64,000 nt of DNA from Pseudomonadota bacterium (GCA_018902755.1 JAHIQI010000046.1:1-64000), one strand, 5' to 3'; shown: positions 25,265-34,285, numbered from the stretch's first letter. Program-made: numbers and translations. Notes: a model not told the origin generated them from the letters alone.

Positions 25265-25740
25265 CAGTCCACCGTGGGGGCCACCCAGATGGTCACTTCG
25301 GTGCTGAAGGTGTCCTCCATGATGTTGACCACCGCGGTCTTGCCCTTTTTGGCGAAGAACAGCACCACTCTGGGGTACTTGTAGGAGCCCTGGAGCACCC
25401 AGTTGTCCTTTTGCATGGAGTCGATGAAGAAGTTGATCAGGCTCTGGACCTCCAGGTTGTCGGAGAAGACCAACACCCCGGCCTTGAACTTGCCGGCCCG
25501 GAAGATGAGCGAGCGTTTCTTGTCCAGCTTCAGGGCGTTGGGCACCTGGATGTCGTCAAAGTCGTAGTAACGACCGATGGCGGCCGGAGCGGCGGCCCCG
25601 CCCTTGCCCGCGGCAGGCGCCTGGACGCTGGCCTTGCCGGACTCCGCGCCCACCGGCTGGGCCGAGAAAATGGAGCATCCACCCAGCCCCAAAAGGCTCA
25701 GGCCCAACAGGGCCACCAGGATACCTTTACCGAATCTCAT
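25264..25740 (-). CDS. Lipoprotein with uncharacterised C-terminal domain (158 aa)
   Basis: The start at 25740 (MRFGKG) has GAGGGGAG upstream; a longer frame begins at 25764. The signal ends in LGLGGC, a lipobox with the Cys at about 22. A low-complexity Ala/Gly linker follows (about 33-55). The conserved domain (60-158) begins YYDFDDIQVPNALKLDKK, has VLVFSDNLEVQSLINFF, and ends with short strands (WVLQGSYKYPRVVLFFAKKG). I have seen this kind of domain in lipoproteins of related bacteria but cannot give it a function. It is placed directly upstream of coaBC. Confidence 0.8.
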   Translation of the reverse strand: MRFGKGILVALLGLSLLGLGGCSIFSAQPVGAESGKASVQAPAAGKGGAAAPAAIGRYYDFDDIQVPNALKLDKKRSLIFRAGKFKAGVLVFSDNLEVQSLINFFIDSMQKDNWVLQGSYKYPRVVLFFAKKGKTAVVNIMEDTFSTEVTIWVAPTVD

Positions 25741-25789
25741 GATATGGCGACTCCCCTCTTGCATTGATTGGGGCCAGGCAAACTCACAC

Positions 25790-26302
25790 TTACAAACGGG
25801 CCACCACCAGCTCGTCCATCTCCTTGCGGGTGGGCTTGCTGGTGCCGCCGTCGGGATGACCCAGGGCCACCACGGCCATGAGCTCCAGCTCCTCGGGCAT
25901 ACCCACCACCTCGCGCACTTCCTTGGCGCTCTTGAGTATCTCGCCCAGCCACACCGCGCCCAGGCCCAGGCCGTGGATCATCAGCAGCATGTTCTCAAGG
26001 CAAGCGCCCACCGCCTGGTGGTCCTTGGTGTCATTGTACATGGAAGGCAGATGGATGAAGGTGCAGATAAGCACCGGGGCGTTTTTGATCACCGCGCCGA
26101 ATTTGGTGAAAGGGGCGATCTTGGCCCGCAGCTCGGGGTCGCGCACCACGCAGAAGCGCCAGGGCTGGTTGTTGTTGCCGCTGGGAGCCCAGCGCCCGGC
26201 CTCCAAAATGGTGTTGATCATGTCGTCACTCACCGGCTCCGAGGAGAAGCGGCGAGTGCTGCGGCGGGACTTGATGAAATCCAGCAATTGCGTATCTTGC
26301 AT
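25790..26302 (-). CDS. Nitroreductase family FMN oxidoreductase (170 aa)
   Basis: A short nitroreductase-fold flavoenzyme. The N-terminal motif FIKSRRSTRRFSSEPV (about 9-24), GRWAPSGNNNQPWRFCVV (about 36-53) and GLGAVWLGE (about 114-122) line the FMN and nicotinamide site. The partners and substrate are unknown, as in most family members. It is the first gene of the minus-strand run that includes coaBC and the NfeD-slipin pair. Confidence 0.9.
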   Translation of the reverse strand: MQDTQLLDFIKSRRSTRRFSSEPVSDDMINTILEAGRWAPSGNNNQPWRFCVVRDPELRAKIAPFTKFGAVIKNAPVLICTFIHLPSMYNDTKDHQAVGACLENMLLMIHGLGLGAVWLGEILKSAKEVREVVGMPEELELMAVVALGHPDGGTSKPTRKEMDELVVARL

Positions 26303-26459
26303 GTAAACTCCCTTTCGTTGTTAACCGGCATGGTAACAAGGCCTATGAGGGGCGTCAAGCTCCCGGCCTGGCATACAAATCCCCCTTGCGCCCCTCGCGG
26401 GTGGCGGCTAGACTGACAGCCGGGGCCGACCACCTAAACGCCCTTTTTCCGGAGGCTGC

Positions 26460-28055
26460 ATGACAAAGATAACCGCCGCACTAGTTTTTTGCCTCTTTTT
26501 TGCCCTGGCCCCATGGCAGGCGGCGGCAGTGGACGACGGCGGCTCCCTGGTGATGGGCACCATCGGCGACGCCACCAGCATGATCCCCATGATCACCAGC
26601 GACTCGGCCAGCCACGAGATGAGCGGCCTGGTCTACAACGGCCTGCTCAAATACGACAAGGATCTCAACCTGGTGGGCGACTTGGCTCAGTCCTGGACCG
26701 TGAGCCCGGACGGGCTGACCATCACCTTCAAGCTTCGACAGGGGGTGCGCTGGCAGGACGGCAAGCCCTACACCGCCAAGGATGCCTTGTTCAACTGGCA
26801 GTTCATGGTGGACCCCAAGACCCCCACCGCCTATTCCGGCGACTACATGAAGGTGACCAAGGCCGAGGCCTTGGACGACCACACCTTCCGGGTGCGCTAC
26901 GACGAGCCCTTCGCGCCGGGCCTTGCCTCCTGGACGCTCAGCCAGATGCCCCGGCATTTGCTGGAGGGCAAGGACGTGCGGGCTTCGGAGTTGAACCGAC
27001 ATCCCATGGGCACCGGGCCCTATGAGTTCGTGCGCTGGGACCCTGGGGCGCGGGTGGTGCTGCGATACTTCAAGGACTACTTCATGGGCCGGGCCCACAT
27101 CAGCCAGGTGACCTACCGGGTGATACCGGACATGGCCACCATGTTCCTGGAGCTGAAGTCCGGCGGCCTGGATTGGATGGGGCTCACCTCCCTGCAGTAC
27201 CGCCGCCAGACCGAGACCGCCTTTTTCAAGAAAAACTTCGTCAAGTACCGCTACCTCTCATCCTCCTACTCCTATTTGGGCTACAACCTCAAGGACCCGC
27301 GCTTCGCGGACAAGCGGGTGCGCCAGGGCCTGAGCTACGCCATCAACAAACAGGAGATCATCAAGGGGGTGCTCCTGGGCCTGGGCCGGGTGTGCACCGG
27401 GCCCATCAAGCCGGGCACCTATTGGTACAACCCCAAGGTGCTGCATTTCCCCTACGACCCGGCCAAGGCCAAGGAGCTTTTGGCCCAGGCCGGCTGGAAG
27501 GACCGCGACGGCGACGGGGTGCTGGACAAGGACGGACAGCCCTTCGAGTTCACCATCCTAACCAACCAGGGCAACTCCTACCGGGCCAACACCGGGGTGA
27601 TCATCCAACAGCGCCTGGCCCAGATCGGGGTGCGGGTGAAGCTCAGGACCGTGGAGTGGGCCGCCTTCATCAAGGAGTTCATAAACAAGGGCCGCTTCGA
27701 GGCGGTTCTTTTGGGCTGGACCATGAGCCCGGACCCGGACCAGTTCGACATATGGCATTCCTCCAAGGCCAAGCCGGGCCAGCTCAACTTCACCTATTAC
27801 AAGAACCCAGAGGTGGACCGCATCCTGACCGAGCAGCGCCGCATCTTTGACCGGGAAAAGCGCCGGGCCCTAATCTTCAAGCTCCAGGAAATCCTGGCCG
27901 AGGACCAGCCGTACACCTTCCTGTACGTGGCCGACGCCCTGCCCATCCTGGCCGCGCGCATCAAGGGCATCACCCCCGCCCCGGCGGGCATCAGCTACAA
28001 CTTTACCGACTGGTGGGTGCCGGGGGCCCTCCAGCATCCAGCCCTGACCAGGTAA
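26460..28055 (+). CDS. Peptide-type ABC transporter substrate-binding protein (DppA/OppA family, 531 aa)
   Basis: A periplasmic SBP_bac_5 protein with signal peptide about 1-23 (AAAVDDGG). Family landmarks are GLVYNGLLKYDKDLNLVGDL (about 56-75), DGLTITFKLRQGVRWQDGKP (about 84-103), and RQGLSYAINKQEII (about 285-298). The ligand could be a peptide, nickel complex or other small molecule. The two permease genes follow with 4-bp spacing or overlap, but no ATPase genes (DppD/F) are in the cluster, so the importer must use ATPases encoded elsewhere. Confidence 0.92.
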   Translation: MTKITAALVFCLFFALAPWQAAAVDDGGSLVMGTIGDATSMIPMITSDSASHEMSGLVYNGLLKYDKDLNLVGDLAQSWTVSPDGLTITFKLRQGVRWQDGKPYTAKDALFNWQFMVDPKTPTAYSGDYMKVTKAEALDDHTFRVRYDEPFAPGLASWTLSQMPRHLLEGKDVRASELNRHPMGTGPYEFVRWDPGARVVLRYFKDYFMGRAHISQVTYRVIPDMATMFLELKSGGLDWMGLTSLQYRRQTETAFFKKNFVKYRYLSSSYSYLGYNLKDPRFADKRVRQGLSYAINKQEIIKGVLLGLGRVCTGPIKPGTYWYNPKVLHFPYDPAKAKELLAQAGWKDRDGDGVLDKDGQPFEFTILTNQGNSYRANTGVIIQQRLAQIGVRVKLRTVEWAAFIKEFINKGRFEAVLLGWTMSPDPDQFDIWHSSKAKPGQLNFTYYKNPEVDRILTEQRRIFDREKRRALIFKLQEILAEDQPYTFLYVADALPILAARIKGITPAPAGISYNFTDWWVPGALQHPALTR

Positions 28056-28059
28056 GGCC

Positions 28060-29034
28060 ATGCTCACCTACCTCGCCAAACGCCTGGCCATGATGGTGCC
28101 GCTATTGATCGGCATCACCTTCATCAGCTTTTTGATCATGCACCTAGCGCCGGGCAGCCCCACCGACCTGGCCACGGACCTGAACCCCAAGGTAAGCGAG
28201 ATCGCCAAGGAGCGCCTGACCAAGCTCTACGGCCTGGACAAGCCCCTGCCGGTGCAGTACTGGAACTGGCTCAAGCGCCTGGCGGTGTTGGACTTCGGTC
28301 GCTCATTCGCCCCGGACGGCCAGCCGGTGCTCGCGAAGATAGCCGACCGCCTGCCCATCACCGTGACCATCAACCTGCTATCCCTGGCCCTTGTGCTGGT
28401 CATCGCCGTGCCCATAGGGGTGTACTCGGCCACCCACCGGGGCTCCATCTTCGACCAAGCCACCACGGTGTTCGTTTTCCTGGGCTTTGCCACGCCCACA
28501 TTCTGGCTGGCCCTGTTGTGCATGATCCTGTTCGGGGTGGTCTTGGGCTGGCTGCCCATCAGCGGCATAAAAAGCCTGAACCACGACCAGCTTTCCTGGG
28601 CGGGCCAGCTTTTGGACTACGCCCGGCACCTGGCCCTGCCGGTGCTGCTGAGCGCCTTCACCTCCCTGGCGGGCATGAGCCGCTACATGCGGGGCAACAT
28701 GCTGGAGGTGATACGCCAGGACTACGTGACCACCGCCCGGGCCAAGGGCCTGCCCGAGCGCCTGGTGATCTACAGCCACGCCCTCAGAAACGCCCTGATG
28801 CCGGTTATCACCATCCTGGGCCTCTCGGTTCCCGCCTTGATCGGCGGCTCGGTGATCTTCGAATCCATCTTCGCCATACCCGGCATGGGCAAACTGTTCT
28901 ACGACTCGGTCATGGCCCGGGATTATCCGGTGGTCATGGGCGGCCTGGTCATCGGCGCGGTGCTCACCCTGGTGGGCAACCTCTTGGCCGATCTGGGCTA
29001 CGCCCTGGTCGACCCCAGGGTGAGGTCCAAATGA
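28060..29034 (+). CDS. ABC transporter permease, DppB/OppB type (324 aa)
   Basis: The first inner-membrane permease of the dipeptide-type importer. Six helices; the N-terminal YLAKRLAMMVPLLIGITFISF (20-residue core) and the EAA-type cytoplasmic loop at about 215-235 (YVTTARAKGLPERLVIYSHALR region) match DppB. The final segment (PVVMGGLVIGAVLTLVGNLLADL) is the family end. The stop overlaps the next ATG (ATGA). Confidence 0.93.
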   Translation: MLTYLAKRLAMMVPLLIGITFISFLIMHLAPGSPTDLATDLNPKVSEIAKERLTKLYGLDKPLPVQYWNWLKRLAVLDFGRSFAPDGQPVLAKIADRLPITVTINLLSLALVLVIAVPIGVYSATHRGSIFDQATTVFVFLGFATPTFWLALLCMILFGVVLGWLPISGIKSLNHDQLSWAGQLLDYARHLALPVLLSAFTSLAGMSRYMRGNMLEVIRQDYVTTARAKGLPERLVIYSHALRNALMPVITILGLSVPALIGGSVIFESIFAIPGMGKLFYDSVMARDYPVVMGGLVIGAVLTLVGNLLADLGYALVDPRVRSK

Positions 29035-29888
29035 GCGCGGGCGGCGAATACCGGGGCCTGTGGGGCCAGTTCGTGCACAACCTGGGGGCCAACCGCTTGG
29101 CCCTGCTGGGGCTGGCCGTGGTGCTGGGCCTTTTGGTGGTGGCCGCCCTGGCCCCCTGGCTCACCGTGCACGACCCCAACGCCATCGACGTGGAGGCCAT
29201 CCTGCTGCCCCCCAGCCTGTCCCACCCCTTCGGCACCGACGAACTGGGGCGCGACGTGTTCTCGCGCATGGTCATGGGCTCGCGGGTGAGCCTGGAGGTG
29301 GGGCTCATCTCCGCCGGGCTGGCCACCCTTATCGGAGTGGTGCTGGGGGCCTTGGCGGGCTACTACGGCGGTTGGGTGGAGTCCACGGTGATGCGCTTCA
29401 CCGACATGATGCTCTGCTTCCCCACCTTCTTTTTGATCCTGGCGGTGATCGCCCTGCTGGAGCCGTCGATCCTCAACATCATGGCGGTGATCGGGCTGAC
29501 ATCCTGGATGGGAGTGGCCCGCCTGGTGCGGGCGGAGTTCCTTAGCCTCAAGGAGCGCGAGTACGTGGTCGCGGCCAAGAGCCTGGGGGCGGGCGATCTG
29601 CGCATCATCTTTCGGCACATCCTACCCAACGCCATGGCCCCGGTCTTGGTGGCCGCCACCCTGGGGGTGGCCGGGGCCATTCTGGTGGAGAGCGGCCTGT
29701 CCTTCCTGGGCCTGGGAGTGCAGCCCCCGGCGGCCAGTTGGGGCAACATCCTCAACCAGGGCAAGGCGAACATAGAGATCGCCTGGTGGCTCAGCCTGTT
29801 CCCCGGCCTGGCCATCCTGGTCACCGTTTTGGGCTACAACCTTTTGGGCGAGGGCATCCGCGACGCCCTGGACCCGAGATTGCACTAA
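29031..29888 (+). CDS. ABC transporter permease, DppC/OppC type (285 aa)
   Basis: The second permease subunit. The start at 29031 overlaps the DppB-like stop. It has the DppC N-terminal helix, the HPFGTDELGRDVFSRMVMGS motif (about 64-83), the EAA loop YVVAAKSLGAGDLRIIFRHI (about 176-195) and the GLSFLGLGVQPPAASWG end motif. No terminator or ATPase gene follows; the tautomerase gene is 58 bp on. Confidence 0.93.
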   Translation: MSAGGEYRGLWGQFVHNLGANRLALLGLAVVLGLLVVAALAPWLTVHDPNAIDVEAILLPPSLSHPFGTDELGRDVFSRMVMGSRVSLEVGLISAGLATLIGVVLGALAGYYGGWVESTVMRFTDMMLCFPTFFLILAVIALLEPSILNIMAVIGLTSWMGVARLVRAEFLSLKEREYVVAAKSLGAGDLRIIFRHILPNAMAPVLVAATLGVAGAILVESGLSFLGLGVQPPAASWGNILNQGKANIEIAWWLSLFPGLAILVTVLGYNLLGEGIRDALDPRLH

Positions 29889-29946
29889 CGGCCGCTCCTA
29901 AAGGGCGCGCCCTGATACCCCTTAGACAAACCGTCTGGAGAAAATC

Positions 29947-30153
29947 ATGCCCTTTGTCAACGTCAAGGTAACCAGAGGCCCCCTCACCGTGGAGCAGAAG
30001 CAGCAGATCATCGCCGGGATGACCGAGGTTCTCTACTCGGTGCTCAACAAGAAGCCCGAGACCACCTACGTGGTCATCGAGGAGCACGACACCGACAACT
30101 GGGGCGTGGGCGGCGAGAGCCTCACGGTGCGCCGCGCCCGCCACAGCGGCTAG
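29947..30153 (+). CDS. 4-oxalocrotonate tautomerase family protein (68 aa)
   Basis: A small trimeric or hexameric tautomerase. After removal of Met the N-terminal Pro (MPFVNVKVTRG) is the catalytic base. The rest fits the beta-alpha-beta fold (LTVEQKQQIIAGMTEVLYSVL helix) with the conserved PETTYVVIEE strand. The substrate is unknown; such proteins act in aromatic catabolism but also occur as orphans. The next gene starts 2 bp after its stop. Confidence 0.9.
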   Translation: MPFVNVKVTRGPLTVEQKQQIIAGMTEVLYSVLNKKPETTYVVIEEHDTDNWGVGGESLTVRRARHSG

Positions 30154-30155
30154 CC

Positions 30156-31007
30156 ATGGCCGCCCCTATGCCGGGCCTCACGGTCCGGCCCATGACCTTT
30201 GAAGAGGTGCGCGACCTGGCCGTGCCCTGGGCCGCCTCCGAGGGCTGGAACCCCGGCCTGAACGACGCGGCGGTATTTTACGCCACCGATCCCCAGGGAT
30301 TTTTCGTGGCCGAGAACCAGGGCCAGGCCCTGGGCTGCATCTCGGCGGTGAACTACGGCGACGTCTACTGCTTCCTGGGCTTCTTCCTGGTGCGGGCGGA
30401 CATGCGCGGACGGGGCATAGGCATGGCCATGAGCCAGGCGGCCCTGGCCCACGCCGGGCAGCGCATCATGGGCCTGGACGGGGTGGTGGCCCAGCAGGAC
30501 AATTACCGCTCCGCCGGGTTCGAGCCGGCCTTCAAGAGCGTGCGCTACGCCCGCCCCGGCGGCGGGGATGAGCCCGGCGGGGCCATGGAGCTGGCCACCC
30601 TGCCCTGGGAGATGGTGTTGGCCTATGACTTGGCCCATTTCCCGGCACCCCGCCACGAGTTTTTGCGCGCCTGGCTGGCCATGCCCGGAGCCACGGCCCT
30701 GGGGATGATGGACAGCGGCGAGCTGGCGGGCTATGGGGTGATCCGGCCTTGCCAAGAGGGATACAAGATCGGGCCCCTGTTCGCGGCCGGGGCCGAGGAG
30801 GCCCGCATCCTGTACTTGGCCTTGGCCTCTCGGGCCCAGGGGGCCACGGTGTATTTGGACGCGCCCCACAACAACCCGGCTGCGGTGGAACTGGCCCGTG
30901 AGCTGGGCATGGAGCCGGTGTTCGAGACCGCGCGCATGTACAAAAACGGTGAACCGCAGTGGTTGGCGGACGAGGTATTCGGCATCACGACATTCGAATT
31001 AGGTTAG
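30156..31007 (+). CDS. GNAT family N-acetyltransferase, two-domain (283 aa)
   Basis: The N-terminal GNAT fold (about 8-130) has the acetyl-CoA pyrophosphate-binding motif in VRADMRGRGIGMAMSQAAL (about 83-101). The C-terminal half (about 150-283) looks like a second GNAT-like domain of the Acetyltransf_18 type (GYGVIRPCQEGYKIGPLFA near 190-208). Proteins with this layout are N-acetyltransferases of uncertain substrate. It lies between the tautomerase and a cupin, both tightly spaced, which suggests one small operon. Confidence 0.85.
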   Translation: MAAPMPGLTVRPMTFEEVRDLAVPWAASEGWNPGLNDAAVFYATDPQGFFVAENQGQALGCISAVNYGDVYCFLGFFLVRADMRGRGIGMAMSQAALAHAGQRIMGLDGVVAQQDNYRSAGFEPAFKSVRYARPGGGDEPGGAMELATLPWEMVLAYDLAHFPAPRHEFLRAWLAMPGATALGMMDSGELAGYGVIRPCQEGYKIGPLFAAGAEEARILYLALASRAQGATVYLDAPHNNPAAVELARELGMEPVFETARMYKNGEPQWLADEVFGITTFELG

Positions 31008-31018
31008 GGGGACGAAAT

Positions 31019-31375
31019 ATGCTGGTGCGCAACCTGGAGCATCCCGACACCCAACTGACCCGCTACCAGGCCCACGGCGGCGGGGTGGCCCACATGATCC
31101 TGGACGTGCGCCGCCACCTGGACACCCTCATGTTCTTGGCCCACGCCTCGGTGCCGCCGGGCAACAAGCTGGAGGGCCACGTGGACCCCATGGAGGAGAT
31201 CTACATCATTGAGAAGGGCAAGGGGATCATGCAGGTGGATGAGGAGAAGCGCGAGGTGTTTCCCGGCGACGCCATTCACCTGCCCATAGGCTCCTGGCAC
31301 GAGTTGAGAAACCACGGCGAGGAAGAGTTGACCATCCTGGTGGTGGCCGGGCTCATCCCCGGCCAGGGCGCCTGA
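31019..31375 (+). CDS. Cupin domain protein (118 aa)
   Basis: The start at 31019 follows AGGGGGACGA. It is a single small beta-barrel with a HVDPMEEIYIIEKGKGIMQV cupin motif 1 (about 54-73) and PGDAIHLPIGSWHEL motif 2 (about 83-97), with His and Glu ligands for a metal. The family includes mannose-6-phosphate-isomerase-like and dioxygenase folds; no enzyme activity can be named. It closes the tautomerase-GNAT-cupin set. Confidence 0.87.
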   Translation: MLVRNLEHPDTQLTRYQAHGGGVAHMILDVRRHLDTLMFLAHASVPPGNKLEGHVDPMEEIYIIEKGKGIMQVDEEKREVFPGDAIHLPIGSWHELRNHGEEELTILVVAGLIPGQGA

Positions 31376-31487
31376 GGGGTCAAGCCCGGATAATTCATGA
31401 AGGTTGAGCGGCGGCGTTCAACGAATACATGCTTATGCTTTTATTATGACAATGACATTGGCTGCGTCGGGACCGAGCGCTAATCCT

Positions 31488-31618
31488 ACCGGCACAGCCA
31501 GCCACCGGCAGACAAGGCGCCTGGCAAGCGAGAGACGCAGGCGTAGCCGGAGGCTACGTTGAGGACCGAGCGAAGCCAGCAACGCAGTATGCCGGAGGCT
31601 GGCGAAGCCGGGCGTGCA
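31488..31618 (+). repeat. Dispersed intergenic hairpin element, copy C
   Basis: From ACCGGCACAGCCAG to CTGGCGAAGCCGGGC it aligns with copies A, B and D. Its central hairpin differs in sequence but not in form: CGTAGCC (31542-31548), loop GGA, GGCTACG (31552-31558). It sits between the convergent cupin gene and the LexA-like gene. Confidence 0.75.
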
Positions 31619-31643
31619 AGCTTCATGAAGTGTGCGGGCTAAA

Positions 31644-32081
31644 CTAATGGCGGCGGTAATGACGGATCAGCCCCGCCACCACCCCCAGCACCCGCACCTG
31701 GTCATGGCGCAGGACGATGGGCTGCATGGTGGGGTTGGCAGGTTCCAAACGGATGCAGTCCGGCTCCAGGTAGAATTTCTTGAGGGTGACGTCGCTCTCG
31801 TTGATCAGAGCCACCACGGTCTGGCCGTTCTCGGCGGTGTGGCGTTCCTCCACCACGATGACGTCGCCGGGGCGGATGTTCTCCTCGATCATGGAGTCGC
31901 CCTTCACCTCCAAGGCGAAGGTGCGGTAGCGGCCCAGCATGTCCTGGGGAATGGAAACGGTGCGGCTTTCGGCCACCGCCTCGATGGGCTGGCCCGCCTG
32001 GACCACTCCCAAAAGAGGCACCTCCACCTCGTCCAACTCGATCTCGCAGAAGCCCAAATCCTCCAGAGTTACACCCGCCAT
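31644..32081 (-). CDS. LexA/UmuD-like S24 peptidase lacking the DNA-binding domain (145 aa)
   Basis: It contains the full auto-cleaving Ser/Lys protease fold of LexA: the cleavage site A29-G30 (VVQAGQPIEA), nucleophile S63 (VKGDSM), general base K101 (DVTLKKF), and the LexA-like end VVAGLIRHYRRH. It has no N-terminal winged helix: residues 1-18 are too short, and the space up to the next gene is under 120 bp with no frame for one. The length is near UmuD (139 aa), but the sequence reads more like LexA, and no umuC is adjacent. A promoter with perfect TTGACA lies upstream. It may be a UmuD-like accessory or a LexA-type co-regulator. Confidence 0.8.
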   Translation of the reverse strand: MAGVTLEDLGFCEIELDEVEVPLLGVVQAGQPIEAVAESRTVSIPQDMLGRYRTFALEVKGDSMIEENIRPGDVIVVEERHTAENGQTVVALINESDVTLKKFYLEPDCIRLEPANPTMQPIVLRHDQVRVLGVVAGLIRHYRRH

Positions 32082-32111
32082 AGTCGCCTCCTGTTGATAT
32101 ACGCTCGTCTA

Positions 32112-32143
32112 GTATGCTATACACACGTAGGCGCTCTTGTCAA
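32112..32143 (-). promoter_or_regulatory. Promoter and inverted repeat of the LexA-like gene
   Basis: On the minus strand TTGACA (32138-32143) and TATAGC (32116-32121) are 16 bp apart. An inverted repeat GTAT-agc-ATAC (32112-32122) covers the -10 region and could be a repressor site. Confidence 0.5.
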
Positions 32144-32185
32144 CCCCGCAAGCGATGCTTTACCACCTGAAAGGCGGTTGTTATA

Positions 32186-33028
32186 GTGCCAAGCATGGTA
32201 GTAGACGCACACACCCATATCTTCCCGCCCGAGATGCAAGCCGACCGGGCCCGCTTCTGTGAGGGCGAGCTCGCCTTCGCGGCCATCTACGCCAACCCCG
32301 AGGCTCCCATGGTCACCGCCGAGGGCCTGGTGGCGGCCATGGACGGCGATGGGGTGGACGTATCCTGGGCAGTGGGCTTCCCCTGGCTAAAGGAAGAGAA
32401 CGCCCGCCTGCACAACGACTACCTCATGGCCTCGGTGGCCCAGTTCCCCGAGCGCCTGCGGGGCCTGGCCGCGGTGCACCCGCCCCAGGAGTGGGCCCGG
32501 CGCGAGGCCGAGCGGGCCCTGGCCGGGGGGATGCACGGCCTGGGCGAAATCGCCTTTTACGACTCCGACCTGAACGTTAAGAGCCTGGCCCCCCTGTGCC
32601 GCCTGAGCGACGAGGCCGACCGGCCCATCCTGTTGCACACCAACGAGCCGGTGGGGCACAAGTATCCCGGCAAGGCGCCCATGACCCTGGCCGCCCTGTA
32701 CGACCTGGTGACCAACCACTGCAACACCAAGCTGATCCTGGCCCACATGGGCGGGGGGCTGTTCTTCTACGCCTGCCTGAAGCGCGAGGTGTCCCAGGCC
32801 CTGGCCAACGTTTGGCTGGACACGGCGGCCAGCCCCTTCCTTTACCGCCCTCGGGCCTACGCCCTGGCCATGGAACTGATGGGCGACGACAAGGTGCTCA
32901 TGGGCAGCGACTATCCCCTGCTGCCGGTGAAGCGCTACCGCCGCGAGTTGTCCTCCCCCGAGGCCGGGCTCAGCCCCCGTCAGATGGATATGATCATGGG
33001 CCGCAACGCCGCTTACTTGATTCCCTAA
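32186..33028 (+). CDS. Amidohydrolase family 2 (TIM-barrel) protein (280 aa)
   Basis: A metal-dependent TIM-barrel hydrolase/decarboxylase of the PF04909 type. The N-terminal VDAHTHIFPP (7-16) holds two metal-binding His, LLHTNE and LILAHMGGG (about 181-189) the others, and VLMGSDYPLL (about 235-244) the catalytic Asp. A GTG at 32186 is used here; the ATG at 32195 is equally possible because the Shine-Dalgarno is weak. It is followed by the nuclease genes with a 3-bp gap. The substrate is unknown. Confidence 0.88.
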   Translation: MPSMVVDAHTHIFPPEMQADRARFCEGELAFAAIYANPEAPMVTAEGLVAAMDGDGVDVSWAVGFPWLKEENARLHNDYLMASVAQFPERLRGLAAVHPPQEWARREAERALAGGMHGLGEIAFYDSDLNVKSLAPLCRLSDEADRPILLHTNEPVGHKYPGKAPMTLAALYDLVTNHCNTKLILAHMGGGLFFYACLKREVSQALANVWLDTAASPFLYRPRAYALAMELMGDDKVLMGSDYPLLPVKRYRRELSSPEAGLSPRQMDMIMGRNAAYLIP

Positions 33029-33031
33029 GCC

Positions 33032-34285
33032 ATGAGCCCCTTGCGAATTTTATTAGCCGCCGACCTGCACCTGGGCGGACCCGTGGCCGCGCCGGACCCG
33101 GCCCTGACCGCCCCGGCGGCCCAGGCCCGTGGCACCGCCTTGGAGCGCCTGGTGGAGCTTTCCCGCCACCGTGAGGTGGGCCTGGTGCTCTTGCCCGGCG
33201 ACGTGTTCCACGCCCCGGAGCCGCCCCTGGGCGCGGTGTTGGCGCTGCAAAAGGCCCTAGCCGCCTGGAGCGGGATGGGGGCCAGGGTTTTCATAGCGCC
33301 GGGCAACCACGATCCCTGGCTACCCGGTGGCGTGTGGGCCTCCTGGCCCGCCGCCGAGGGCCTGACCATCTTCGGCCCCGAGGCCCGGGGGGTGGAGCTG
33401 GCAGACGATGGCCTGTGGGTGGCGGGCATGGCCCACGCCACGGAGCGCGAGTCCCGCGACCTGTCCCAACTCTTGCCCCCTCCCCCGCCGGGGCGCACCG
33501 GCTTGGCGGTCTTGCACGCCAATATCGCCACGGCCCCCAAGCCTGGCGACCACGAGCCCTACGCCCCGGCCGGATTGCAAAACCTGCTCTCCGGGCCTTT
33601 CGCCCTGTGGGCCCTGGGGCACATCCACATCCCCCAGGGACTGGGCACGCACCCAAGGGTGCTTTACGCGGGCACGCCCCAAGGGGCGCACCTGGGCGAG
33701 ACCGGCCCCAAGGGGGCCTGGCTGCTGGAGCTGAACGGTGGCGCCTTGAGCGCGGAGTTCATCCCCCTGGCCCCGCTGATGTTCCACGACCTGGTCCTGG
33801 ACGACCTCATGGGCCTGGCCGACCCGGCCGCCCTGGTGGCCAAGGTGCGAGGGGCCATCGAGGCCTCGGCCTCGCCCTGGCCCCAGGAGCATTGCCTGCG
33901 CCTCAAGCTGACCGGGCCTTCGCCCCTGTGGCGGGTGCTGGGCCGGGAGACGCCCCAGGCGGTGGCCGCCTCTCTGAAGCGGGAGTTGGGCCTGGCCGGG
34001 CTGGTGCTGGATATGAACAGCCTGTGCCCGCCCGCCGATGCTGGGACCCTGGCCGCCCGGCCCGATGTGCTGGGGCGCACCCTGGCCTTGATGGCCGAGG
34101 CGACGGCTGACGACGAGGCCCTGGCCGCCCTGGCCACAGAGCTGGCCAAGTCCCTGCACCCGGACCAGCGCCGCCTGTCCCCACAAGAGCGCCGCGCCTG
34201 GCTGCGGGGCCTGCTGGACGAGGCCCGATCCCTGGCCCTGCGCGGCCTGTGGCAGGGCGGGGGGGAAAACAACGATGCGGCTTGA
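33032..34285 (+). CDS. SbcD/YhaO-type DNA repair metallophosphoesterase (417 aa)
   Basis: The nuclease subunit of an Mre11/SbcD-like complex. It shows all phosphoesterase motifs: DLHLGG (about 11-16), GDVFH (about 57-61), GNHDPW (about 91-96), VLHANI (about 161-166) and GHIHIP (about 196-201). The C-terminal cap is less conserved. Its frame overlaps the next gene by 11 nt, a translational coupling usual for SbcCD-type pairs. Confidence 0.9.
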   Translation: MSPLRILLAADLHLGGPVAAPDPALTAPAAQARGTALERLVELSRHREVGLVLLPGDVFHAPEPPLGAVLALQKALAAWSGMGARVFIAPGNHDPWLPGGVWASWPAAEGLTIFGPEARGVELADDGLWVAGMAHATERESRDLSQLLPPPPPGRTGLAVLHANIATAPKPGDHEPYAPAGLQNLLSGPFALWALGHIHIPQGLGTHPRVLYAGTPQGAHLGETGPKGAWLLELNGGALSAEFIPLAPLMFHDLVLDDLMGLADPAALVAKVRGAIEASASPWPQEHCLRLKLTGPSPLWRVLGRETPQAVAASLKRELGLAGLVLDMNSLCPPADAGTLAARPDVLGRTLALMAEATADDEALAALATELAKSLHPDQRRLSPQERRAWLRGLLDEARSLALRGLWQGGGENNDAA

